Shown here piece by piece: positions 22,044 through 30,224 of a stretch of 45,972 nt of DNA. Each line of letters starts with the position of its first letter. The first letter of the stretch is position 1. A program made the translations under genes and the position numbers. Origin of the DNA: Hyphomicrobiaceae bacterium (GTDB lineage Bacteria > Pseudomonadota > Alphaproteobacteria > Rhizobiales > Hyphomicrobiaceae); the NCBI GenBank assembly GCA_025351355.1, contig JANXWC010000144.1:1-45972 (forward strand), in the 5' to 3' direction. The notes under the pieces are model-generated. The model was not told where the DNA came from and searched no databases. It worked only from the letters and a program-made list of their open reading frames with translations.

Positions 22044-23738
22044 TCAATATCTGGCGATGAACTCCCAGGGCGAGGCTTCGGTGCCCTGCGGCACGACGAC
22101 TTCAATCAAGGTTGGTTTGTTGGTCGCAATTGCACTTGTGAGTGCCGAACGGAGCGCCTCCGGCGAGGTGACTTGCGCGCAGTTCATGCCGAACGACTGC
22201 GCCAGCAACTGGAAATCCGGATTGTGCAGCACCGCGCCGATGATGCGATTGCCGAAACGCTCGCGCTGGTCGCGCAGCACGTTGCCGTAACTGTTGTTGT
22301 TGAAGAGGATCGTTAGCAGCGCGATGTCGTGCTGGATCGCGCTCGCCATTTCCTGCACGGCGAACATGAAGCCGCCGTCACCGGTGATCGAGACGACCGG
22401 CCGATCTGGGTGGGCCGCCTTGACGCCAAGCGCCGTCGGGAAGCCGAACCCGAGCGTGCCTTGGTAGCCGCAACTGACATAGCTGCGCGGCTGATAGACC
22501 GGATAGCCAAAAGCCGACGTGAAACCGGCCTGGCAGAGTTCCTCGACCAGGATTCCGTCGCGGGGGAGCACGTCGCGAATGACGTCGAGATAGCTCATCT
22601 GCGGTTGGATCTTCTGGATCGCTTTTGTCGTTGCCAGACGCGCGGCTGCGGTGTGCGAGCGCCACTCTGATCGATCGAGACGTGCCTCAGGCTGATGCGT
22701 GATAGCCTCACGCAGCGCTGCGGCGCCTTGAGCAGCGTCGGCCAGAATGGCTGCGTGCGGGATCAGCCGTGTCATTTCAGCGGGATCGATGTCGATGCGG
22801 ATGAGGTGCGGCGGGGCGGTGGGCTTATCGATCAGGCTCATCATGCCGGTCCAGCGCATGTACGGCAGCTCCAGACGCGTGCCGATACCGATGAGCGCGT
22901 CGCAGCGCGGCCACAGCGCCATTGCTTCGGCGCAGGTGATGCCGAGCGGATGATCATTTGAGACGACACCTCGTCCGCCGCGAAAGGCGGTTACGGGTGC
23001 GTCGAGCGACTCGGCGAGTGCCATAACTTCGGCGCTGGCATGCTGGGCGCCGGAGCCAGTGAAGATCATCGGATTTTTTGCCTGTGCCAGGAGCGCTATT
23101 GCCGCCTTGAGGCTGCTCGCTGAAGCGGGGTGCGCGGGTTCAATAACGGCTGGGGGGAACAAATTAACGGGCTCCTGTTGGGCCATCAGGTCCCAGGCCA
23201 TCTCAATGCACACGGCGCCGGGCCGGCCTGACAGCATCTGCCGGAAGGCCTCGTTGACGATGGCGGGCGCGTCGGAGGTGCGTTCAATGCGGGCGGCCCA
23301 TTTGACGAGACCGCGGATGGTTGCCAGCTGATCGGTCAACTCGTGCAGATGACCGCGGCCGCGGCCGATGAACTGACTGGGAACTTGGCCGGTGACGCAC
23401 AGGACGGGAGCGCAGGCGCCCATGGCGGTGGCGAGTGCAGCAGTGGCGTTGAGCAGGCCGGGGCCCGGCACGACCGAGCAGATGCCGGGTTTGCCGGTCG
23501 AGCGGGCGTAGCCGAACGCCATGTAAGCGCTGCCTTGTTCGTGCCGTGCGCCGATGGTACGGACCACGTCGGCGCGCTGCTGCAAGGCATCGAAAAACGG
23601 ATACATCTGCGCGCCGGGCAGGCCGAACACGGTATCGACGCCGTTGACGATCAGTTGGGCGGCAATCGCCATGCCGCCGGTCATCGGTGTGGCGCTGCGC
23701 TTGGTGGCGGTGGTTCGTGCTTTAGAAGGTTTGGGCAT
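22044..23738 (-). CDS. Thiamine-pyrophosphate-dependent enzyme, acetolactate-synthase-like
   Basis: Member of the ALS/benzoylformate-decarboxylase superfamily, 564 residues with the three-domain layout. The N-terminal PYR domain carries the cofactor-activating Glu67 (ARHEQGSAYMAFGYAR). The central domain resembles ALS. The C-terminal PP domain has the TPP/Mg motif GDGG at 453-456 ending in NNN at 480-482. It stands alone without the small regulatory subunit ilvH, so a biosynthetic ALS role is unlikely; the true 2-keto-acid substrate is unknown. No good ribosome site precedes the ATG at 23738; Met19 is an alternative start. It is divergent from the Gfo/Idh/MocA gene, suggesting a shared control region. 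Confidence 0.87.
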   Translation of the reverse strand: MPKPSKARTTATKRSATPMTGGMAIAAQLIVNGVDTVFGLPGAQMYPFFDALQQRADVVRTIGARHEQGSAYMAFGYARSTGKPGICSVVPGPGLLNATAALATAMGACAPVLCVTGQVPSQFIGRGRGHLHELTDQLATIRGLVKWAARIERTSDAPAIVNEAFRQMLSGRPGAVCIEMAWDLMAQQEPVNLFPPAVIEPAHPASASSLKAAIALLAQAKNPMIFTGSGAQHASAEVMALAESLDAPVTAFRGGRGVVSNDHPLGITCAEAMALWPRCDALIGIGTRLELPYMRWTGMMSLIDKPTAPPHLIRIDIDPAEMTRLIPHAAILADAAQGAAALREAITHQPEARLDRSEWRSHTAAARLATTKAIQKIQPQMSYLDVIRDVLPRDGILVEELCQAGFTSAFGYPVYQPRSYVSCGYQGTLGFGFPTALGVKAAHPDRPVVSITGDGGFMFAVQEMASAIQHDIALLTILFNNNSYGNVLRDQRERFGNRIIGAVLHNPDFQLLAQSFGMNCAQVTSPEALRSALTSAIATNKPTLIEVVVPQGTEASPWEFIARY

Positions 23739-23859
23739 TGGAGGGCTCGTCTTTGGGGGATCGATTTATGGCGCGCGTGTGCTCAGGCGTACTGTGCCAT
23801 GCGCCGTCTTTCGCGGCTACGGACAGCCGCATTTAAGCTGGTACCGGAGAGTTCGCTTC

Positions 23860-24897
23860 ATGGCAGCACCTGTCAGGATCGCGGTCGCCGGCGCCGGTCT
23901 TATCGGCAAACGCCACATCCAACATATCCTGGCCGAACCGGCGGCAATCCTCGCAGCTGTCGTCGATCCGTTACCCGTCGCCTGCGACCTCGCGCGCGCT
24001 TGCGGTGTCGGCTGGTTTCCAGATCTTGCAGCCCTGCTAGCGGCCGGAAAACCGGATGGCATCATCTTCGCAACGCCCAATATGTTGCATGTCGAAAACG
24101 GTCTCGCAGCGGTCGCGGCCGGCATTCCTGCGCTGATCGAAAAGCCGTTGTCCGACGACTTGGATGAGGGCGCACGCCTGGTTGCCGCAGCCGAAGTGGC
24201 GGGTGTGTCGCTACTCGTCGGCCATCACCGCCGTCACAATCCCATGATCCAGCGCGCCAAGGAGATTATCACCAGTGGCCGGCTTGGCCGCCTCGTCAGC
24301 GCCCACGGGTTCTTCTGGCTGATGAAGCCCGACGATTATTTCGACGTCGAATGGCGGCGCCAGTCCGGCGCCGGCCCGATCCTCACCAACCTCATCCATG
24401 ACGTCGACTTGCTGCGCTATCTGATCGGCGAGATCGCGTCCGTGCAGGCGCTGACCGCCAACATCGTCAGGAACTTCCCGATCGAAGAAACCGCAGCGGT
24501 GCTGTTGGCCTTCGAAAACGGTGCTATCGGCACGTTTTCAGTTTCAGATACGATCGTTGCGCCCTGGAGTTGGGAACACACGACCGGCGAAAACCCCGTC
24601 TATCCACAGTCTGATCAGTGTTGCTACACGATCGGCGGCACGCACGGTTCACTGACTATTCCCAAACTGGAAATATGGGGCAACAAAGATACGCGCTCCT
24701 GGCTGCAACCGTTCTCGGTCGAGCGGACATATGCAGTACACCAAGATCCGTTGCGCCTGCAGATCCAACACTTCTGCCGCGTCATTCGTGGCGCCGAGAA
24801 ACCGTTGGTTTCCGGACGCGAAGGCCTGCGCACATTGCAGGTCATCGACGCCATCAAAAAGGCAGCGCGCGACGGCAGTCGGGTTAGTGTCGCGTGA
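23860..24897 (+). CDS. Gfo/Idh/MocA-family NAD(P)-dependent oxidoreductase
   Basis: A 345-residue dehydrogenase of the glucose-fructose oxidoreductase/inositol dehydrogenase family, which oxidises or reduces sugar- or cyclitol-like substrates. The Rossmann motif GAGLIG is at 11-16, the conserved EKP at 94-96 supplies the catalytic Lys95, and HDVD at 180-183 fits the active-site Asp/His region. The frame extends upstream to 23554, but GGAGA 9 nt ahead of ATG 23860 and the immediate Rossmann strand fix this start. It is divergent from the TPP enzyme with 121 bp between. Inositol degradation also pairs a TPP enzyme with an Idh, but no other iol gene is seen, so the pathway stays open. Confidence 0.9.
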   Translation: MAAPVRIAVAGAGLIGKRHIQHILAEPAAILAAVVDPLPVACDLARACGVGWFPDLAALLAAGKPDGIIFATPNMLHVENGLAAVAAGIPALIEKPLSDDLDEGARLVAAAEVAGVSLLVGHHRRHNPMIQRAKEIITSGRLGRLVSAHGFFWLMKPDDYFDVEWRRQSGAGPILTNLIHDVDLLRYLIGEIASVQALTANIVRNFPIEETAAVLLAFENGAIGTFSVSDTIVAPWSWEHTTGENPVYPQSDQCCYTIGGTHGSLTIPKLEIWGNKDTRSWLQPFSVERTYAVHQDPLRLQIQHFCRVIRGAEKPLVSGREGLRTLQVIDAIKKAARDGSRVSVA

Positions 24898-24997
24898 GTT
24901 CACACGCCGGTCGTGCCTCAGTTGGAAGTGCCGGTCGCGCCACGGAGCAAAATGTCCCTTGTGGGCTTGTATTTCCAAGCGTAGTCCGCCGATGCGT

Positions 24998-25264
24998 CTA
25001 TCGGCTCACGATCTTATCGTAGTCGGCGTGACTGCCGATCCAGAACCAATGCAACCCTGCATCTTGCTCGGTCGCCAATATACGATAGTCCAAACCAACA
25101 CGAGCAGACCAAAGGCCGTCGTGGCCCTTGAGCTTCTTGAGGTGCAGCGATGGATGGTCTGGTGAGTGTTTCAATAGGTCAAAGGCTTTGTCCGCTCGCT
25201 CTTGGACCGAGCGTGGCAGAGTGCGGTAGTGCCGCCAAAAATCGGGATCAGCCGTATGTGCCAC
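24998..25264 (-). CDS. RelE/ParE-family toxin of a type II toxin-antitoxin pair
   Basis: An 88-residue basic protein with the RelE-like fold signature: LPRSVQERADKAFDLLKHSP, the core LKKLKGHDGLWSARVGLDYRILA and the C-terminal WIGSHADYDKIV typical of the RelE/HigB mRNA-interferase group. It would cleave mRNA at the ribosome when free of antitoxin. It follows its antitoxin after 12 bp on the same strand, a standard operon order. The activity is inferred from the family. Base composition here is visibly less GC-rich than in the neighbours, consistent with acquisition. Confidence 0.85.
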   Translation of the reverse strand: MAHTADPDFWRHYRTLPRSVQERADKAFDLLKHSPDHPSLHLKKLKGHDGLWSARVGLDYRILATEQDAGLHWFWIGSHADYDKIVSR

Positions 25265-25276
25265 GCACCATGCCGA

Positions 25277-25477
25277 TCAGAGGGGGGTGTGACGACCAGC
25301 CTTGAAGTTTGCGCGAGCCTTCGCGATCAAGTCATCCAGCTTCCCGGACGCAGCATCGGCCTCGATCTTATCATCGAACAGTGCAGCATCAATTTCATCG
25401 AGCCAGCGTTTCAGCTCGGACTTGTCCATATCGGGCAGCGTAACGATAGCGTCTTTGATCTCTTCGATTTTCGTCAT
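25277..25477 (-). CDS. Antitoxin of the RelE-type pair (addiction-module component type)
   Basis: A 66-residue acidic protein of the small 'addiction module component' kind. It has a helical N-terminal part and then the recurrent IEADAASGKLDDLIAKARANFKAGR tail that wraps the toxin. The frame opens at 25549, but ATG 25477 (MTKIEEIKDA) with AGGTCAG upstream is the likely start. No separate DNA-binding domain is obvious in so short a protein, so autoregulation may be indirect. The two genes form a bicistronic minus-strand operon. Confidence 0.8.
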   Translation of the reverse strand: MTKIEEIKDAIVTLPDMDKSELKRWLDEIDAALFDDKIEADAASGKLDDLIAKARANFKAGRHTPL

Positions 25478-25681
25478 AACTGACCTAGCTTGATTGGGTC
25501 CCGCTTTCTCAGAAATATAGTACATCGCGGCGGTGTTGACAAACGGCAAGCCTCACTCAAATTACGTCCCGTTCGTGGCCCACTCAAGGCGAGAATAGAG
25601 TGATTTACACGGGGTAGAAACGCCCGAAGGAGCCACGATCGGCGCAAGAAATTGCCCGCACCCACACCAACACAAAGCTAA

Positions 25682-25900
25682 TCAAATATTCCTGTTGGGT
25701 CGTTTTGGCCGCGCTACACCGAACCTCGTCTGAAGTACGCCCTCCCATCGCGACAATAATCGAACGCGCTCATGGAACGCGGCGCCGCTATTTCTGACTG
25801 TCTTGAGACTACTACTTAGTCGATCGATTTCGGCTTCGATTACCTGGCGTGACATTATCTCAGCCTGAGCAAATTCAGGGATTTTTGATCGCCGGCCCAT
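25682..25900 (-). CDS. Possible small helical protein, unrecognised
   Basis: This 72-residue frame starts at an ATG near 25900. The product has a basic start (MGRRSKIPEF), a middle predicted to be helical (IEAEIDRLSSSLKTV...HERVRLLSRWEGVL) and a basic tail. The helix-like patterning is better than random, but there is no family match, and the surrounding 25550-25994 region is otherwise empty. It may be a real small gene or a remnant left beside the toxin-antitoxin pair. Confidence 0.35.
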   Translation of the reverse strand: MGRRSKIPEFAQAEIMSRQVIEAEIDRLSSSLKTVRNSGAAFHERVRLLSRWEGVLQTRFGVARPKRPNRNI

Positions 25901-25994
25901 GACGTCAACTTTCGGGTTGCAGATTTGGCTTGTTGCGCCGGACTCAGGCGCGATGACAGCCTTTATGGGTTCAAACCGCCCCCTACAGAAATCG

Positions 25995-26981
25995 TCACAT
26001 CGCCGGTTGTTTGCGTGGCGTGAAACGCCGCATCAGTTCGATTTCACGCTGAATTTCATCGAGCACACGCTTGGTCGCATTTTCACCGCGGGTAATCATT
26101 TCGTCGGCACGATGGAAATCGAACAGGCTGAGATCGCCGACGCGCGGCGCAATGACGGCATCGGGCGGATCACCCGCCATGCGCGAGCGCGCAATACGGT
26201 CCTGCACGATATTGAAAGCCTCGGTCATGACCGTTGAAATGCCTGGCCCGCTATCGGACGGCCCGAAGAATTGCCGCTGCAGCATTTTCTTCAACGCCCG
26301 GCCGTTTCGCGTCAGCATGCTGCTGGCGTCGCCCGTCATTTGCGCGCTCGGTTGTTGCGCCGGCTCCGCGGGCATTTTCGCCTCGTCGAAATGCTCCGAC
26401 ATGATCGGCGCCATCGAGCCGCGTCCGCTGAGGTCGGCATTGATATTGACGGCGATCACATAGCGCGCGCCGAGCGCCCGCGCGACCGAGACCGGGATCG
26501 GATTGACCAGCGCACCATCGAACAGCCAGCGACCGTTGATCTCCACCGGCCTGAAGATCCCGGGCAGCGCATATGACGCGCGCATCGCATCCACCAGCTT
26601 GCCGCGCGACAGCCACACCTCGTGGCCGGTACCGATCTCGGTCGCCACCGCGACGAAGCGGCGCGCCAGCTTCTCGATGCTGAGATCGCGCAGCTTGATG
26701 TCGAGCCGGTCGTTGAGCCGTTGCCCGGTGATCAGCCCTGACCCCGCGAAATTGAAGTCCAGATAGCCCAATACCTTGCGCCGCGTCAGTGAGCGGGCGA
26801 AATCCTCAAGTTCATCGAGTTCGTTGGCCACATAGCAGCCGCCCACCACCGATCCGATCGAGGTGCCGACGACGATGTCAGGCACGATGCCCGCCGCTTC
26901 CAACGTCCTGAGCACACCAATGTGCGCCCATCCGCGAGCGACACCCCCGCCCAACGCCAGTCCGATCTTGAAATCACCCAT
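25995..26981 (-). CDS. Patatin-like phospholipase (RssA-type)
   Basis: Serine lipase of the patatin family, 328 residues from the chosen ATG. The oxyanion hole GGGVARG is at 11-17, the nucleophile elbow GTSIG at 39-43 with Ser41, and the catalytic Asp155 in DGA, giving the Ser-Asp dyad. It has no signal peptide, so it is cytoplasmic or membrane-peripheral, and presumably hydrolyses phospholipid acyl esters. The frame also allows a start at 27002. The C-terminal 130 residues are an unrecognised helical extension. It precedes hisI on the same strand with 185 bp between. Confidence 0.9.
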   Translation of the reverse strand: MGDFKIGLALGGGVARGWAHIGVLRTLEAAGIVPDIVVGTSIGSVVGGCYVANELDELEDFARSLTRRKVLGYLDFNFAGSGLITGQRLNDRLDIKLRDLSIEKLARRFVAVATEIGTGHEVWLSRGKLVDAMRASYALPGIFRPVEINGRWLFDGALVNPIPVSVARALGARYVIAVNINADLSGRGSMAPIMSEHFDEAKMPAEPAQQPSAQMTGDASSMLTRNGRALKKMLQRQFFGPSDSGPGISTVMTEAFNIVQDRIARSRMAGDPPDAVIAPRVGDLSLFDFHRADEMITRGENATKRVLDEIQREIELMRRFTPRKQPAM

Positions 26982-27166
26982 GACGGTCGTCCCGCATTTC
27001 AATCAGATTGGGCCGATAGCCTTCGTTCACTGCCATGCAACCCTCGGGCCGATACAACGGACTGCCCCCTGACATGTTGTCACGGGGCGCTTAATACAAG
27101 CCTAGCAAGAAACCACCAGCAGCATAGGCAATGGCATAAAAGGAGACATTAATTGCGTCGGTTTCC

Positions 27167-27592
27167 CTAGATCGGCTGTTTCTGCAACCCAACGCCCCCA
27201 GTGGCTGGGCTGTAGCTCAAGGTTCGATAAAAGCAACTGGCGGCGCCAGTGTGGCACGCAACTCCGGCTCCCCGCACCTTTACCGAAAGCAGCATCGTGT
27301 CCTGGTCGCAGTCAGTCCGTATTTCGACAACATCGAGAAGATTGCCGCTTTCCTCGCCTTTAAGCCAAAGCTTCTGTCGCGACCGCGACCAGAAATGGGC
27401 GACCTTGTGCTCGATTGTCAGCGCCAAGGCTGCAGCGTTCATCCAGGCAAACATCAAAACTTTACCAGTGACTGCGTCCGTCACGATGGCGGCGATCAAT
27501 CCGTGGTTGTCGTATTTCGGCTGAAACACAGTGCCAGCCTCAACCTCCTCAGCTGTTCCCTGGCTGGCAAAAATTGGAGAAAAACTCGTCAT
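27167..27592 (-). CDS. hisI: Phosphoribosyl-AMP cyclohydrolase
   Basis: Third step of histidine biosynthesis: opens the adenine ring of phosphoribosyl-AMP. The 141-residue product has the metal-binding DCDQDT motif and the zinc cysteines in [11 protein letters not shown]; the family core [12 protein letters not shown]...[19 protein letters not shown] is complete. It is a stand-alone HisI, not fused to HisE, as usual in Alphaproteobacteria. An upstream in-frame TTG at 27607 is possible. folE, which I recall between hisI and the NifU-like gene in many rhizobial relatives, is absent here. Confidence 0.94.
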   Translation of the reverse strand: MTSFSPIFASQGTAEEVEAGTVFQPKYDNHGLIAAIVTDAVTGKVLMFAWMNAAALALTIEHKVAHFWSRSRQKLWLKGEESGNLLDVVEIRTDCDQDTMLLSVKVRGAGVACHTGAASCFYRTLSYSPATGGVGLQKQPI

Positions 27593-27758
27593 GTCAGATG
27601 ATTCCAATCGGTTCGATCATCGTTCGCATAGCAATCGGCGCAGGCTGCCGGGCTTGAATTTGCAGATTTCCCAACGACATTTTGTTTGTCGCCCTTTGCA
27701 GACTATATTGGAACCGATCCGGTTCCGCTCAAACCCGAATTTCGCATGAGGACAAGCA

Positions 27759-28223
27759 GTGCCCGACCTCGACGACATCTACAGCGCGCGCATCCTCGAA
27801 CTTGCGGGCGCCATTTCGCACACTGGCAGGATTCCGCACGCCGATGCAACCGCCACCGCGCATTCCAAGCTGTGCGGCTCCACGGTCATTATCGATCTCT
27901 CCGTGGCAGGCGGTAAGGTGTCCGAATTCGCCCAGGTGGTCAAAGCCTGCCTGCTTGGCCAATCCGCGTGTTCTGTCGTGGGGCGCGAAATTGTCGGCAC
28001 CACGGCTTCCGAGCTGCGCCTAATCGGCGCACAAATGCGGGCGATGTTGAAGGCCAACGGCGCGCCCCCGGCTGGACGCTGGGCGGACTTGGCGGTGCTG
28101 GAACCGGTGCGCGCGTATAAGGGCCGGCACGCCTCCGTGCTGCTGGTCTTCGATGCCGTCGAAAATGCCTTAAACCAGATCGACGCCAAGCGGCAGTCGC
28201 ACCTGTCGGTCGCCCAACCATGA
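27759..28223 (+). CDS. NifU/IscU-like iron-sulfur scaffold family protein with altered ligands
   Basis: A 154-residue protein with the IscU N-terminal fold pattern (IYSARILELAGAI...HSKLCGSTVIIDL...VKACLLGQSACSVVGREIVG). Ligand positions are changed: the first Cys (Cys39) is kept but the Asp two residues on is Ser41; Cys64 is kept; and where IscU has His-Cys near the C-terminus this has RHAS, so the third Cys is Ala. It may bind a cluster differently or act as a regulator rather than a scaffold. Its stop overlaps the yidD start by 4 bp (ATGA), so the two are translationally coupled. Confidence 0.8.
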   Translation: MPDLDDIYSARILELAGAISHTGRIPHADATATAHSKLCGSTVIIDLSVAGGKVSEFAQVVKACLLGQSACSVVGREIVGTTASELRLIGAQMRAMLKANGAPPAGRWADLAVLEPVRAYKGRHASVLLVFDAVENALNQIDAKRQSHLSVAQP

Positions 28224-28507
28224 GCACGCCCGCCCATCTGTTCGCCCGGCGTATGGCCCAGCTGCCCATTCGCGTCTATCGCTGGACCTTGAAGCCGCTG
28301 ATCGGAGCGGAGTGCCGTCACCTGCCGACCTGCTCGGAATACGGTCTCGCCTGCATCGAATTGAACGGCGCCTGGCGGGGCTCGTGGCTGACGTTGGCGC
28401 GCATTGTCCGTTGTCGGCCGGGCGGTACCGCCGGCTTTGATCCCGCGCCCGATATAACCGCCAGCCGGCATCCCTTCGCACCTTGGCGTTACGGGCGGTG
28501 GGCGTGA
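28220..28507 (+). CDS. yidD: Membrane protein insertion efficiency factor YidD
   Basis: The 95-residue member of the YidD family, a membrane-peripheral helper of YidC-dependent insertion. Diagnostic features are the amphipathic N-terminal helix, the cysteine motif CRHLPTCSEYGLACIE and WLTLARIVRCRPGG with its invariant Cys, then the short Pro-rich end. It overlaps the NifU-like gene by ATGA. The usual rpmH-rnpA-yidD setting is not used here; pairing with a NifU-like gene is, from memory, common in rhizobia. Confidence 0.9.
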   Translation: MSTPAHLFARRMAQLPIRVYRWTLKPLIGAECRHLPTCSEYGLACIELNGAWRGSWLTLARIVRCRPGGTAGFDPAPDITASRHPFAPWRYGRWA

Positions 28508-28512
28508 ACTGA

Positions 28513-29898
28513 TCAACTCTTCAGATATATTGCCGCCATCGCCTTGCCGATCGCCTCGAATGCCGCCTTCAATTCGGATGCCGAGGGCGCATCGAAGAAT
28601 TGGCTTGCCGATGAAGCGCAAGCTGTCAGCCGATCCTTGGCCGCTTGGTCGGTCACGTTGAACGCAACCGTATATACCATGATTTTTGCGGCTTTGATGG
28701 CCGCACAAGTTTCCGCCATCAGCGTATTGGCGCTCGCCGCGTCGTAGCCTTCATGGTCCGGATAATTAGGCGAGCGCGTATTTGCGCCGTCGGTCATCAG
28801 CACCAACACCTTGCGCGCCGCGTTCTCCCCGGTGCTTGATGTCGCGTCGGCATAAGGAGCATCCGGCGACAGCGTCCGCCACCCCCATAACAACCCTGCC
28901 GGAATATAGGTGTCGCCGCCGGCTGTAAGCCCATCGACTGCCGCATCGATCGTCGAGCGATCCTTCGTGAGGCGCAGCACTTCGCTACCGCACCACACGT
29001 TCATGACACCGGGAACCCTGTCGTTGCCGACTGCCGCTTGGTTATCCAACGGATAGTTGCGTGATCCCGCGCATCCGTTCCACGTCACCGTCGATGTCTG
29101 CGGACCACAGGTCGTCACCGGCTGACCGTAGGTCGTGTTGGTACATTGCTGATATTGATAAGTATAAGGCACGCCGTCGTTGTAGCCTGTCGCGGTCTGC
29201 GTCGAGCAACCCGATTGCGAAATGATCGGCGCCGAGGTCGAGCACTGATTGGTCGTGGTCGACGTGTCTTTCGGCACGTTCATCCACGAAGCATTCCGAT
29301 TTGAAGTTCCGACATTCACGTACTGCGCGAACGGGACCACCGACACGCGCACTTTCTCGTCGGCCCCTGGCGTGGCGTAGACCGTGTCGAGCAAGGTCTT
29401 CGACGCGGACTGCAGACCCTGCAGCGGCGCGCCGCTCATCGAGCCGGTCGTGTCGAGCACCAGCGCCATTTCGGCCGAATTTTGCCCATACACGATCGAC
29501 GCTTTTACGCCGACGTCGATCTTGGCAAACCCGAGTACCTTCATGAAGGTCATCGGCAACACCGTATTGGCGACCGCACTCAGCTCATTGTTGCCACTGT
29601 CCGAAACTTTGATCGACGCGGGCGCGAGCCGGGTTTTCATGTCCCAGTTGGTATTGAAATGATTTGCCGCTGTCGGCTGATAGTCGGAACTTGACTTCGC
29701 TGAGGTCGCCGCTGCAACCAGTGCGTTGTCAGCGAGCGACTGAAGTTCCTGGCGCATAGAGGTCAGGCGCCCATAGTCGATAGCCAAGCCGACCATGCCG
29801 GCCAACACGAATATGGCGCCCGCAAAAATTAACGCAACGTTACCGCGTTCATTGCGGAAAAAGCGCCGCCCATTATTCGTGCGTGACGAAATTGACAT
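28513..29898 (-). CDS. TadG-like pilus-assembly protein with VWA domain
   Basis: The 461-residue protein starts with a basic stretch and one membrane segment at about 21-41 (VALIFAGAIFVLAGMVGLAI, preceded by the ERGN motif of TadE/TadG). A von Willebrand A domain follows, with MIDAS sequence DTTGSMS at 149-155 and VLMTDGANTRS later. A Ser/Thr/Gln/Cys-rich insert (about 215-275) interrupts the VWA domain. Proteins of this design are associated with Flp/Tad pili and the cell envelope; no other tad gene is present, so it is an orphan copy. It is convergent with yidD, 5 bp away. Confidence 0.87.
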   Translation of the reverse strand: MSISSRTNNGRRFFRNERGNVALIFAGAIFVLAGMVGLAIDYGRLTSMRQELQSLADNALVAAATSAKSSSDYQPTAANHFNTNWDMKTRLAPASIKVSDSGNNELSAVANTVLPMTFMKVLGFAKIDVGVKASIVYGQNSAEMALVLDTTGSMSGAPLQGLQSASKTLLDTVYATPGADEKVRVSVVPFAQYVNVGTSNRNASWMNVPKDTSTTTNQCSTSAPIISQSGCSTQTATGYNDGVPYTYQYQQCTNTTYGQPVTTCGPQTSTVTWNGCAGSRNYPLDNQAAVGNDRVPGVMNVWCGSEVLRLTKDRSTIDAAVDGLTAGGDTYIPAGLLWGWRTLSPDAPYADATSSTGENAARKVLVLMTDGANTRSPNYPDHEGYDAASANTLMAETCAAIKAAKIMVYTVAFNVTDQAAKDRLTACASSASQFFDAPSASELKAAFEAIGKAMAAIYLKS

Positions 29899-29996
29899 TT
29901 TGCATCCCGCTGCAACAAAAACACGATTGTCTTGTTGGTTATGCGGGAAAGCTCTTGAATTTTCATAAATGGGTTTGATTAACGATTGTCACAGAC

Positions 29997-30028
29997 AAAA
30001 AAATCCCCGACCTAGGGCAGGTCGGGGA
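29997..30028 (-). terminator. Strong Rho-independent terminator with no upstream gene
   Basis: TCCCCGACCT and AGGTCGGGGA form a perfect 10-bp stem with a 5-nt loop; seven T follow on the minus strand (seven A at 29997-30003). The nearest gene to the right is on the plus strand, so no coding transcript explains it except antisense or a small RNA. Confidence 0.85.
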
Positions 30029-30067
30029 ATGCATTCGATGTCCGTATGGGGGAGGGAACATCGAATA
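29997..30067 (-). ncRNA. Candidate small RNA with CU-rich loop and intrinsic terminator
   Basis: On the minus strand a 9-bp stem (30058-30066 with 30033-30041) encloses a 16-nt loop, UCCCUCCCCCAUACGG, complementary to Shine-Dalgarno sequences. After a short linker comes a second hairpin with a perfect 10-bp stem (30019-30028 with 30004-30013) and seven U. The right-hand boundary is not fixed because no clear promoter was found. The architecture resembles alphaproteobacterial sRNAs with anti-SD loops (alpha-r14-like); membership is not claimed. Confidence 0.45.
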
Positions 30068-30224
30068 TTGCTACCGTACCAAGAATATTTCGCCTGCACG
30101 ATAGTTTTCTGAGTATGAAAATCGACAATGACTTCGTTTCGGACCAAATTCTGTGGATAAATAGGGTCGATGATCAGTTGTTCAGTCGGTTCCTTCGGTC
30201 ACAACTTGAAATACTATTAAAAAA

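Larger units (their letters stand above)
29899..30224. other. AT-richer intergenic region with candidate sRNA
   Basis: This 326-bp gap between the divergent tadG-like gene and the methyltransferase gene is clearly less GC-rich than the coding DNA. It contains the minus-strand terminator and hairpin described separately. A plus-strand 60-codon frame (30046-30228) overlaps the methyltransferase start by ATGA but has no ribosome site and no family features. Confidence 0.5.
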
